Assembly: GCA_021775095.1 (NCBI GenBank)
Contig: JAJFII010000035.1
Coordinates: forward strand, 1 to 64,000
DNA: 64,000 nucleotides
Direction: 5' to 3'
Source: Rhodospirillales bacterium
Lineage (GTDB): Bacteria; Pseudomonadota; Alphaproteobacteria; Rhodospirillales; Casp-alpha2
Shown: piece by piece, positions 37,501-43,835 of the stretch
Position numbering within the stretch: the stretch's first letter is position 1
How the letters are laid out: each line of letters opens with the position of its first letter
Position numbers and translations under genes: made by a program
Notes under the pieces: generated by a model
Told to the model about the DNA's origin: nothing
Database searches by the model: none
Seen by the model: the letters and a program-made list of their open reading frames with translations, nothing else

Positions 37501-40500
37501 GGTGTATCGGCAATCGCATTAACAACGACGGTCATGTCGCCATCGCGGGTAATTGTATCGCCATCGTTTTCGGTAACCGTTACTTCCACATGGAGGTCAA
37601 AATCAACATCCGAGTTCACGGGCGGCGTTACAGACAATTGGTTGAGTTGATCTGGCGTCAATTGGATAGTGCCGGCCGTAATGACCAGATCGTGGGACAC
37701 CCCATCGCCATCTACATAACTTAAGGATGCACCTTCAGGGAACCCTGATATTTCGATGGATAATTCTTCCGAACCGTCCGTATCTGTTAACTCCGCATTG
37801 ATCTCAAGGGGAATGGCCAAATCTTCACCACCGGATACGTTGCCGATTTCAAATACCGGTTCATCGGCGACGCCAACCGGGTCAATATTGATATAGGCGG
37901 TCGTCGACGCCGACGACGAGGCGGTGCCGTTATCTTCCGGTTCAGTTGATGTCGCGGTTATTTTTATTTTAAATTCATCATTGGAGTTTTCCGGCGGTGT
38001 TATGGAAATATTTCCAAGTAACGCTTCGTTGGATATCACAACCGTTCCCAAGGATTCGTAAACAGGATTTCCCGCCTCGTCAATTATCTGAACGCCTGCA
38101 CTATCGAGAGCCGGGAAATCTGTATAAACGATGGGCAGTGGGAACGGGTATCCACCTTCCAAGCCGACATATAATACCGCCCCCTCGGGGATTTGCGAGA
38201 TTGATATGGTCAGGGTTTCCGAAGGATCAAAGGTATTCACATTAATACTAAGGGGGATATTTTCATCCTCCAGGATCTCAGTTCGATCCAAAGCACTTGA
38301 TTCTGCATCCACAACGTTATTGGTACCCGCCAACACCGAATCACCGCGCACAAAAGTTGCGTCGCCGCCATTGGCACTCACTGACAGGAACGGTGCATCA
38401 GCATCCGGGTTGATGGAGACCTGAAGCGTTGAAAACTCGGTTAATGTATCGCCGTCATTTTCGCTTGTCGTTGTTGAAATTGTTAATTCAAAATCCTCGT
38501 CGTGATTAAACGGCGGTTTCAATTCCAGATTGGCGATAATCTGGGAAAGTTCATTGGTGGAATAAACCGTTGTATCAAAAACAATCGTATTACCATCGAC
38601 ATCAAAAGTATGGGTTTGCTGAACCCCCTCATCATCCGTAAAAGTCGCCCGCAATAGGGCATTAGGACCGTCAAATCCCAGGTCTTCGATGGATCCCGTT
38701 AATTCCTGCCCGAGTTCCGATTGGACCGCATTCAGTTCAGCAAGAATGGATTCGAAATCACTGTTAGCAAATCCCGGCCCCTGTGGAATACCCGAAATCG
38801 TCAACGATAGGGTCTCGGACCCGTCCGTATCTTCCGGGCTAATTTGTAAATTCAGGGAAACCCAGTCGTCTTCCACCAAATTGACATCTTCAGTCTGCAA
38901 ATTGGCCGTATCGGCGACCCCTTCCACCTGCATATTAACCATCAATGCGTCAGTTGCGGTGCCGTCTGCAGCCTGCCCGGCGATAAAGAAAGTAAAATCT
39001 TCGTTGGAATTCAGAGGTGGCGTCACGGTCAATCCAGCCAATTGGTCAGGCGTAAGCGTGTACGTGCCATCCTCATTTGGATTAAGCACGTAAGGGCCGC
39101 CCCCGTTTGCCGTTCCCGCATTCAAAATCGCGCCCTCGGGCACGCCGGAAATGGTAATACTTACCGCATCAGCGACTTTTTCCAACTCCTCTAAATCGTT
39201 TAATTCGAAAGCAGTATCCTCAAGCGTCGGAGCCTCAACTGCCGCAATTGTCAGGTCGGCAAACTCGAGGTTTTCGATACTTGTAAGGGTGTCTGTCCCG
39301 TCGGGTCCGGTTACTGTAATCGTCCCGTTTACCGGATCAAACGACAATGCCGAGGCATCAAAGTTCATGGAAAAAACAGCGGTGTCGGTACCGCGACCAC
39401 CGTCGATGATATCATCACCAGCCCCGCCGGTGATGATATTGTCGTAAGCGTTGCCAAGAATGATGTCATCACCGGCACCGGTTACCACATTCTCGATGCT
39501 GTCGAGGGTCGTCACTTCGCCGGTTGAATTCACCGTGATTTCACCAACAACCAGATCAACAATAACGCCCGAATTGACGCTTTCGCCGGCGATGATAACA
39601 GTATCTTCGCCCTCGCCGCCGCGCAGTTCATCACCGCCTTCGCTCAGTATAAGGGTGTCGTTGCCATATCCACCGTCAATAATATCAAAACCAGCGCCAC
39701 CATCGAGAATATCGTCGCCAAGGCCGCCATCGATGACATCGTTACCGGCACCGCCATTTATTATGTCGTCGCCTGCGCCGCCTGAAAGGGTGTCAGCGCC
39801 AGCGCCACCATCAATCCGGTCATTACCGGCACCACCATCGACCACATCATCGCCGGCACCGGCGATAATCACATCGTCTCCATCACCCCCATCAATAATA
39901 TCATCGCCGGTGCCGCCATTAATCAAATCCGCACCGTCACCACCATCGACAATATCATCTCCGGCACCGCCGTCCAGGATGTCGTCACCAGCACCACCGG
40001 TAATCGTATCGTCACCGATACCACCGTCGACCAAGTCTATCCCGGCACCGCCGTCGATGGTATCGTTGCCAGTACCACCGTCTATTTTGTCATTACCCAA
40101 TCCGCCTTTTAGGATGTCGTCACCGGCACCACCGGTAATGAGATCATCGCCCTCTCCGCCATCGATATCGTCGTTACCATCACCACCAACCAGCACATCA
40201 TTGCCAGCGTTGCCACGGATCGTATCATCGCCCGCGCCGCCATCGATATAATCGTCGCCTTCACCACCGATCAGCAGGTCATTACCGGCGTTGCCGCGGA
40301 TCGTGTCATTGCCCTGACCGCCATCAATGGTGTCATCGCCATCACCACCATCCATGGTGTCGTCGCCGTCGCCGCCCTCCATAGTGTCGTTGCCATCACT
40401 ACCGGACATCCGGTCATCACCGCCCCGACCATACATTTGGTCATCACCGGCACCACCGTCCATGACGTCGACACCCGAGCCGCCGATCAATGTGTCGTCG

Positions 40501-41942
40501 CCATCGCCGCCCAACAAGCGATCGTTACCCGTACCACCGTCCAAATAGTCGTCACCGGTGCCGCCATCCAAAAAGTCGTCGCCCGCACCGCCTAATAAAG
40601 TATCGTTGCCTTCACCACCCAAAAGCGTATCGTCGCCCAATCCACCGATCAGTACATCATCTTGCAGGCCTCCGGTTTTGGATTTGGAGGCAAAGGGATC
40701 AATGATTTGAGGTCCGATAATCCTCTGGTCGTCGTCAACCGGCCCCACCTCAGGTGGAGCGTTCTGATTTTCTGGTAATTCATCCGGTGGTGTGCCGCCA
40801 ACGATATCGCGCAAAACGTCAAAATCGAGGCCGCCAACACCAACATCCTTAATGTCGTTCCCCGCCTCTGATGCGTCTTCAGGTCCGCCGGCTGCCGTGT
40901 CAAATTCGTCCAGAGCCTGCAGGTCTTCCTCATCCAGGGGCTGAACTTCTTCATCAAGGTATTCTCCCTGACGTCCCTGGGTGCCAAAATCGTTCTGGTT
41001 GCCATGGACCAGGGGCAGGTGCTCAAGTGCCGTGGCAAAATCGTTGACCATGGCATCAAGTTCCATGGCACGCACTTGGGCGGGCGCAATGCCAAAGTTC
41101 TGAACCAGGGTCGACTGGCTGGCGGCGTTCAGGACCTGCACACCGCCGTCGTTTTGAACCACGACTTCACCGACAAACCCGTCCGCTTCTTCCATCAAAA
41201 CCACATTCATGTCTTCGCCATTGGGAATTTCGATGCCGACCTGGGTACCCCGGATCCCGATGGTTGCCACGGGTGTATCCAGGGTCATGGCGTCGGGGTC
41301 GGTTTTCGCCACCTGGCCGGAGACAAAGGTAAAGACGCCCTGGAGAACGGACATGGACACGGACCCTTCCTGGGTGCCCGGGTCATAGACCATTTCGTCA
41401 AGCACCATGCGACCGTCTTCACCCATGGAAAAGGTGGTTTCATCGGCCAGCATAACGCCAACCGCACCATCGGGGCCGGATTCCAGAATATCGCCCTGGA
41501 ATACCGGATCGCCGACATCAAGTTCGACCCGAGTGCCATCGGTGCGAATTGCAAAGACACTACCCGAAATATTTTCGATATTACCAATTGGTTCGCCGTC
41601 GGTTCCGGTGATTACGTTCGATCCGTCCGCCGCATCGGTTCCGGTGATTACATCGCCATCGGTGCTCGCGTCGGATACACCGGCCGACTGGGTATCTGCA
41701 CTCCCCGTCAGTTGCACAACCATGTCACCAGAAACCTGTGCCCCATCGGGCGTTGTCAGTTCGGGAGGGTTGTCCTGGATATAATAATCCTCGATCACCA
41801 CCTGCGAACCATCGGGCCCGGTCACGACAAGATCGTCGCCGCTCGCTTGGAACTCTGCGCTGGTGAGAGAAAAACCTTCGGGTAAGGAAATCGATGACGC
41901 GTCGCCCGCGTCCAGGGTAACGGTGTCTGAGAGATCGGCCAT
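28557..41942 (-). CDS. Giant FecR/Ig-like/RTX adhesin (LapA-type candidate)
   Basis: This encodes a 4,461-residue surface or secreted protein. A FecR-type region covers about residues 115-290, followed by an acidic linker with the motif TAAG at 349-352, resembling LapG cleavage sites. RTX calcium-binding nonapeptides form two blocks: 38 units at about residues 422-800, and 21 at about 4181-4370. Between them are about 24 Ig/cadherin-like modules of around 100-130 residues, each with a DTDGSETLSI core and a GVAD-type end, over about residues 900-4175. Two DUF642-like carbohydrate-binding modules interrupt modules 22 and 24 (about 3516-3684 and 3917-4076). The C-terminal 90 residues are a likely type I secretion signal. 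No secretion genes are in the window. GGAG precedes the ATG by seven bases. Confidence 0.93.
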   Translation of the reverse strand: MADLSDTVTLDAGDASSISLPEGFSLTSAEFQASGDDLVVTGPDGSQVVIEDYYIQDNPPELTTPDGAQVSGDMVVQLTGSADTQSAGVSDASTDGDVITGTDAADGSNVITGTDGEPIGNIENISGSVFAIRTDGTRVELDVGDPVFQGDILESGPDGAVGVMLADETTFSMGEDGRMVLDEMVYDPGTQEGSVSMSVLQGVFTFVSGQVAKTDPDAMTLDTPVATIGIRGTQVGIEIPNGEDMNVVLMEEADGFVGEVVVQNDGGVQVLNAASQSTLVQNFGIAPAQVRAMELDAMVNDFATALEHLPLVHGNQNDFGTQGRQGEYLDEEVQPLDEEDLQALDEFDTAAGGPEDASEAGNDIKDVGVGGLDFDVLRDIVGGTPPDELPENQNAPPEVGPVDDDQRIIGPQIIDPFASKSKTGGLQDDVLIGGLGDDTLLGGEGNDTLLGGAGDDFLDGGTGDDYLDGGTGNDRLLGGDGDDTLIGGSGVDVMDGGAGDDQMYGRGGDDRMSGSDGNDTMEGGDGDDTMDGGDGDDTIDGGQGNDTIRGNAGNDLLIGGEGDDYIDGGAGDDTIRGNAGNDVLVGGDGNDDIDGGEGDDLITGGAGDDILKGGLGNDKIDGGTGNDTIDGGAGIDLVDGGIGDDTITGGAGDDILDGGAGDDIVDGGDGADLINGGTGDDIIDGGDGDDVIIAGAGDDVVDGGAGNDRIDGGAGADTLSGGAGDDIINGGAGNDVIDGGLGDDILDGGAGFDIIDGGYGNDTLILSEGGDELRGGEGEDTVIIAGESVNSGVIVDLVVGEITVNSTGEVTTLDSIENVVTGAGDDIILGNAYDNIITGGAGDDIIDGGRGTDTAVFSMNFDASALSFDPVNGTITVTGPDGTDTLTSIENLEFADLTIAAVEAPTLEDTAFELNDLEELEKVADAVSITISGVPEGAILNAGTANGGGPYVLNPNEDGTYTLTPDQLAGLTVTPPLNSNEDFTFFIAGQAADGTATDALMVNMQVEGVADTANLQTEDVNLVEDDWVSLNLQISPEDTDGSETLSLTISGIPQGPGFANSDFESILAELNAVQSELGQELTGSIEDLGFDGPNALLRATFTDDEGVQQTHTFDVDGNTIVFDTTVYSTNELSQIIANLELKPPFNHDEDFELTISTTTSENDGDTLTEFSTLQVSINPDADAPFLSVSANGGDATFVRGDSVLAGTNNVVDAESSALDRTEILEDENIPLSINVNTFDPSETLTISISQIPEGAVLYVGLEGGYPFPLPIVYTDFPALDSAGVQIIDEAGNPVYESLGTVVISNEALLGNISITPPENSNDEFKIKITATSTEPEDNGTASSSASTTAYINIDPVGVADEPVFEIGNVSGGEDLAIPLEINAELTDTDGSEELSIEISGFPEGASLSYVDGDGVSHDLVITAGTIQLTPDQLNQLSVTPPVNSDVDFDLHVEVTVTENDGDTITRDGDMTVVVNAIADTPNLAVEDIVGIEDTAFALNLSASLNDTDGSETLSINVSGIPEGATLNAGILNDDGSYTLTPAQLEGLMLLPSADSNEDFDLTVTATSTEDENGDTATSTQTVRVDMQGVADTPTLNAALGGPLPKADGTPIEAGDEMTYALDLASAITDTDVDAGRAPSETLSVTISGVPAGVTLSAGTLNDDGSYTLTPDQFAGLTMTVASTVPDDFDLSIVSTATENDGDTASILTSLHVEVAATPDLGVHAAEGFEDTPIVLNIDAALADVSGETLSITISGIPQGAVLTANGIPLETTDGSLLITEDMINAGVLDVLHIIAPQDSNSDFVLNIMATSTTDAGDISEIEMPLTVAVFGVADDPTLTVGTPDITAVENTPIDLNLSSTVTDTDGSESLSIVIENIPDGAVLMAGGLPITVIDGVADVTQEQLATLSVIPPLDSEQSFTLVVRSTSTDVELNGELGPSDSATVTKFVNINLIDGADNPIVNIGDAVGYEDTAIPLNIDAQLTDVNEVLSITINDIPIAAFMSPEGNLNPRTDAEIEAGTYSMTFTVDQLAELQIVPEPNSNKDFTLSVTVESHDGSDIASVTQALNVEVIGVADAPDLTTADASGAEGTAIDLDITSALNDLDGSESLSITISNVPMGAELSAGENNFDGTWTLSANDLNGLTITPPAGSEEDFSLQVTATATDTEADGENPHTDTASVSQIINVDVIGGADAPTLVVDDVIGNEDSSIPLSIDANLTDNSETLSVTVSGVPEGASLSAGTHMGNGVWSVPPSELPGLSVTPPENSNVDFQLTITATSTGEDGEIAETTGTIDVDVRSVADTPDLTTSDVVADSGTPIALDLTSALNDQDGSETLAITIDNIPQGATLSAGIVNDDGSVTLTADQLPGLTLTPAAGNNEDFQLTVTATATDTEGFGELGDGDTASVTGTIAVSFEENADPPVLVVTNAQGDEDTAIPLDISATLTDLDGSETLSIQIGNIPDGAVLMANGIEISVTNGVADIADDQLSTLTITPPADSNVDMELTVTATATEANGGDTATATGTLHVDVVGVADQPTISLEIGTGVAVGEGGEGGEGRGGGEGGEGGDVGTEFPLTIEAALADTDGSETLSISLNGLPAEATLSAGVQNQDGSWSLNPEDLAGLTLFIPVGVSSDFQLTATATATENDGDTAQAFATDGISHDGDADAPDLDVENVSGLEDNSISLNIDAALTDTDGSETLSITISGVPDGATLSAGTNNEDGSWTLSSEQLTGLTITPPADSNDDMVLNVSATSTETSSGDTATVSRELTVSVTGVADMPQVSVQNEQGNEDTWTQLHLDSGASVDTDGSETLSIQITGVPEGARLNPGTDLGDGVWTTTPELLPTVCILPPEDFSGQISMTLNVTTTEDDGDSTTASQAFTVDVIGVADGPALEVASAAGNEDTAIALDISSAVTDASETLSIEISEIPEGAVLMAGTTLISVENGVASVGAEQLATLTITPPADSNVDFNLTVTATSTEADGDEATTSSQLAVNVVGVADQPTITLEIGAGVAVGESREGGEGGEGGEGGEGGEGGEGGEGGEGGEGGEGGDGGDGGESGDVGTEFPLTIEAALADTDGSETLSISLNGLPAEATLSAGVLNQDGSWSLNPEDLAGLTLFIPAGVSSDFELTATATATENDGDTAQAFATDGISHDGVADAPDLDVENVSGLEDNPISLNIDAALTDTDGSETLAIMISGVPSGAVLSSGTDNGDGTWSLTSSQLDGLTVTPPANSNDDLLLTVSATSTETTSGDSQTVSSSMTVTVTGVADTPQVTVRNEQGTEDTWTQLNLDSAMSVDTDGSETLSIQITGVPDGARLNPGVDLGDGVWTMSAEQLPSVCILPPEDFSGVIDLSLRVTTTEDDGDTNTVTGDFTVSITGVADGPDLGVQDAAGLEDNAIALNIDASLTNTDETETLSISISDVPDGAVLSAGTLNDDGTWTLTEAQLAGLTITPPADSNDDFPLTITATSADTVSGDTSDKTATLQVSVTGVADMPPLSVTVGEPTVGEGADFIVNGSFESVSGSMDVDEATNFNTLQGWNTTADSFEIHGNQYSYRNSESVSDGDFKLELDGGMNDQGEDTGLSDNSNIYQDIQGLAAGSTYNLSFDSDNREGDSDGYFEVFWGGELVATITDDTAGFVTHDFQLVGGAGDGSDRLTFNLVGDNEWGVYLDNIALTDDATSYPLNIATNLVDTDLSETLSISVEGLPEGARLSAGQINDDGSVTLTQDELANLTISVPNSYIGEFDLSVTSTTTENDGDTASVTQTISIVSADQQAEDPTLTVGDALGNEDTAIALDIDAALTDNDGSESLSITISGVPDGASLSAGTENQDGSWTLSGEQLQGLTVTPPADSNVNFNLTVTATATEANGDTATTTSQLPVSVTGVADQPTLTVVLGDAVDVSSDGSSSGNLIENGNAESGETAWTTTMGDLRIQDYDSGWAGENESAEGTRFFYGRGAEVHAEQTIDISGLAVDGSIFTMSAQMGGYNDQDTGELKVVFKDADGNIVGEATTGQNTSDNEMNALTVTGAVPDGAVSATIEMIMVRVATSDQDADGYFDDISFNVESPEVDAIEYPLDISSSLMDTDGSEDLSVRISGLPIGATLSAGTLIATGVYEVSSDDMNGLTISVSNEVTDAFDLSIQAVATEDDGDTATTTATLSITPMSQEGQDIKGSNGSDILHGGAGNDDIDGKDGDDTIFGHGGDDKLEGGEGQDVLYGGTGNDEIDGDDGDDVLYGGAGNDELDGGKGNDQLYGGAGDDILDGDRGDDYIEGGDGNDFIDGGKDNDILFGNAGDDTIEGGKGDDTLDGGTGNDVLEGGEGNDYLLGGFGDDVLIGGDGNDYLVGGAGADTLEGGEGSDSFVFDAESGHDIITDIFEQDTLVFEGQEFDMDDLILTENDDGDVVVSFQGVEGASVTLDGVKRDDLDANHDGDISDGYSVSEDGGKVTITIDNLG
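32782..32876 (-). repeat. 9-bp simple repeat encoding Gly-Gly-Glu
   Basis: About ten and a half units of GGCGGAGAA/G (minus strand) lie inside the adhesin gene, encoding a Gly-Gly-Glu linker of about 30 residues near residue 3035. A related, shorter Gly/Glu linker occurs in the duplicated module at about 34235-34300. Units are in-frame multiples of three, so slippage would change linker length without breaking the protein. Confidence 0.9.
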
Positions 41943-42121
41943 TTTAACACTCCGCCGGACGCCAGTTATCTGATCATCCGCAAGCGTTTGCGTGCTTTGT
42001 TATTTTTCTTATGGTCACAGCTTAAACAAAGTCAGGGAATCAAGTCAAATGTATCCGCCGATATCTGCCGGCAAGATCAAGATCCTGATCTTAGGTCATT
42101 TGTCTGATTTATGGCTGACCG

Positions 42122-43060
42122 TTATCTGCCGTAGAACAAAGTCACCGTATGGCGGGCCTGGGCAAAAAACAACCACCGTTCGGCAACCGCACCAATGGCA
42201 AAGGAAATCACTGCCAATACGGCCAAAAGCGCCGAACTCACATTGAGAGATTGCTGGACCGCCACCAACAGGATAATCGGCAGCAAAAAACCAAATACTT
42301 TGGCGTAGCGCCGCAGTTTTTCGGCGTGTTTTTGACCAACCCGGAAGCCCATCTCTTTGAGCAGATAATTATCTTCCGTATGGGGTGCCTCCAATTGACG
42401 AACCTTGCCGATGGCCCCCAAACCAGTGGCCGTTTCAGCCGTGCTCGCCGCCTGTGAGTAATCAACAAACAGCCAGTATCCGGTTTTGACGGCCCAGGCA
42501 ACAGCCATTGCACCCGCAGCACAAAGTGGAGCCAGCGAAAACGCCACGCCAAACAGCGCGTATAATGCCACCAGGAGTACGCCGCCACCGGCGAGCCCCA
42601 TGGTCAAGTAGACCGGTGCCGTCCAGCCGTTTGCCCATTGATGGATCGGCGGCAAACTCCGGTAAATCATGGCCGTGCAGTAAACCGTGATAATCGCACA
42701 AACAGCCGTAAGCCAGCTAACGAGGACAAACATCGGATGGGCTGTCATTTCAAACACCCACAAATACATCATTATCAATGCCGGTAAAAAACTAACCGTA
42801 GAGGCGACCCCTTCGCGACTTAACCACGATGTTTTCCACTGGCTAAATGCCCGCCAGGCGCGCTCGGGATGGCCCAAATGGAACAGCGAAGACAACAGAC
42901 CCGCCGCGACCAACCCCAGGCCCACCGCCATACCGACAAACCCGAAAAGCCGGTCGGCAGGAAGTTCCCCTAGGCCGCCCAAGACACCAAATAAAAACAG
43001 TAAACCGTATCCGGTACCGGACGAGACGGTAAAAAAAATCACTGAAAAGGCTGGGTGCAT
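42122..43060 (-). CDS. soeC: SoeC-type membrane anchor of sulfite dehydrogenase (DmsC/NrfD-like)
   Basis: This 312-residue polytopic membrane protein has about eight helices and belongs to the DmsC group. It is the last gene of a soeABC-type operon, 24 bases after soeB. In SoeABC the subunit anchors the enzyme to the inner membrane and passes electrons from the iron-sulfur subunit to the quinone pool. HPAFSVIFFTVSSGTGYG at the N-terminus and the LGHPERAWRAFSQWKTSWLSREG segment match DmsC-family anchors. Confidence 0.85.
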   Translation of the reverse strand: MHPAFSVIFFTVSSGTGYGLLFLFGVLGGLGELPADRLFGFVGMAVGLGLVAAGLLSSLFHLGHPERAWRAFSQWKTSWLSREGVASTVSFLPALIMMYLWVFEMTAHPMFVLVSWLTAVCAIITVYCTAMIYRSLPPIHQWANGWTAPVYLTMGLAGGGVLLVALYALFGVAFSLAPLCAAGAMAVAWAVKTGYWLFVDYSQAASTAETATGLGAIGKVRQLEAPHTEDNYLLKEMGFRVGQKHAEKLRRYAKVFGFLLPIILLVAVQQSLNVSSALLAVLAVISFAIGAVAERWLFFAQARHTVTLFYGR

Positions 43061-43084
43061 ATTTAAAACTCTTGGCTTTTGAAC

Positions 43085-43834
43085 TTAACGGGACAGGAAC
43101 TTATCAACCCACTGCAACAGGGGTTGATCACTGATCGAAAGGGCCTCAATGCTCGGCCCGCTCTCTAGTGCTGCCGCTGAGCGGGCGCGCGGGCGCGGCG
43201 GCAGGTATTTGTTGGTCGGTTTATATCCGAGTTCCGGTAACAAATCATAACCACCGCGATCCTTGACCAGCAGAGACACATCGGAGTTGGGGTCCCCCAA
43301 GTCGCCAAAATGACGGGCACTTACGGGACAGGTTGAAACACAGGCGGGGACACGGTCGACTTCTTCCAGGTTTTCATTGTAAATGCGGTCGATACACAAG
43401 GTACACTTTTTCATGACGCCGGCATCTGAATCGAACTCTCGGGCGCCATAGGCACAGGCCCAGGAACATAATTTGCAGCCAATACACAGGCTTTCATCAA
43501 CCAGCACAATGCCGTCTTCGTCGCGTTTAAAAGACGCGCCGGTCGGACAAACGGTGACACAGGCGGCATCTTCACAATGCAGGCAGGACCGCGGAAAATG
43601 GATGGTTTGCGCGATACCCGTGCCGGTTTCAGGAACCGCTTCATAGGTATGGACCCGGTTAAACCACACGCCATCCTGGGCTTTTCCGTAGGGGTTAAGA
43701 TCCGTCAGCGGTGCCATATGGCCACCGGCATTCCATTCCTTACAGTTGACGGCGCAGGCATGACAACCGACACAAATGTCCAGATCAATGACAAGTCCAA
43801 GTTTGGTCGCAGTTTGGCTGGGAAGTTCGGTCAT
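43085..43834 (-). CDS. soeB: SoeB-type iron-sulfur subunit of sulfite dehydrogenase
   Basis: This 249-residue ferredoxin-like subunit carries four cysteine clusters for [4Fe-4S] centres: CVGCHACAVNCKEW, CLHCEDAACVTVCP, CIGCKLCSWAC and CTLCIDRI with the later CVSTCP. It links the molybdenum subunit to the membrane anchor. The ATG at 43834 is chosen because it lies one base after the soeA stop (TAAGATG), a coupled arrangement. The longer upstream frame overlaps soeA and lacks support. Confidence 0.93.
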   Translation of the reverse strand: MTELPSQTATKLGLVIDLDICVGCHACAVNCKEWNAGGHMAPLTDLNPYGKAQDGVWFNRVHTYEAVPETGTGIAQTIHFPRSCLHCEDAACVTVCPTGASFKRDEDGIVLVDESLCIGCKLCSWACAYGAREFDSDAGVMKKCTLCIDRIYNENLEEVDRVPACVSTCPVSARHFGDLGDPNSDVSLLVKDRGGYDLLPELGYKPTNKYLPPRPRARSAAALESGPSIEALSISDQPLLQWVDKFLSR

Positions 43835-43835
43835 C

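Noticed and set aside
28830-40680. Possible CRISPR array from regular repeats
   Set aside because: The periodicity is 27 bp in coding nonapeptides with variable sequence, and there are no unique spacers of constant length.
28639-41885. Many long open frames antisense to the adhesin gene, some Pro/Ser-rich
   Set aside because: They mirror the periodic Gly/Asp codons of the RTX and Ig-like repeats. They have no start signals or family resemblance.
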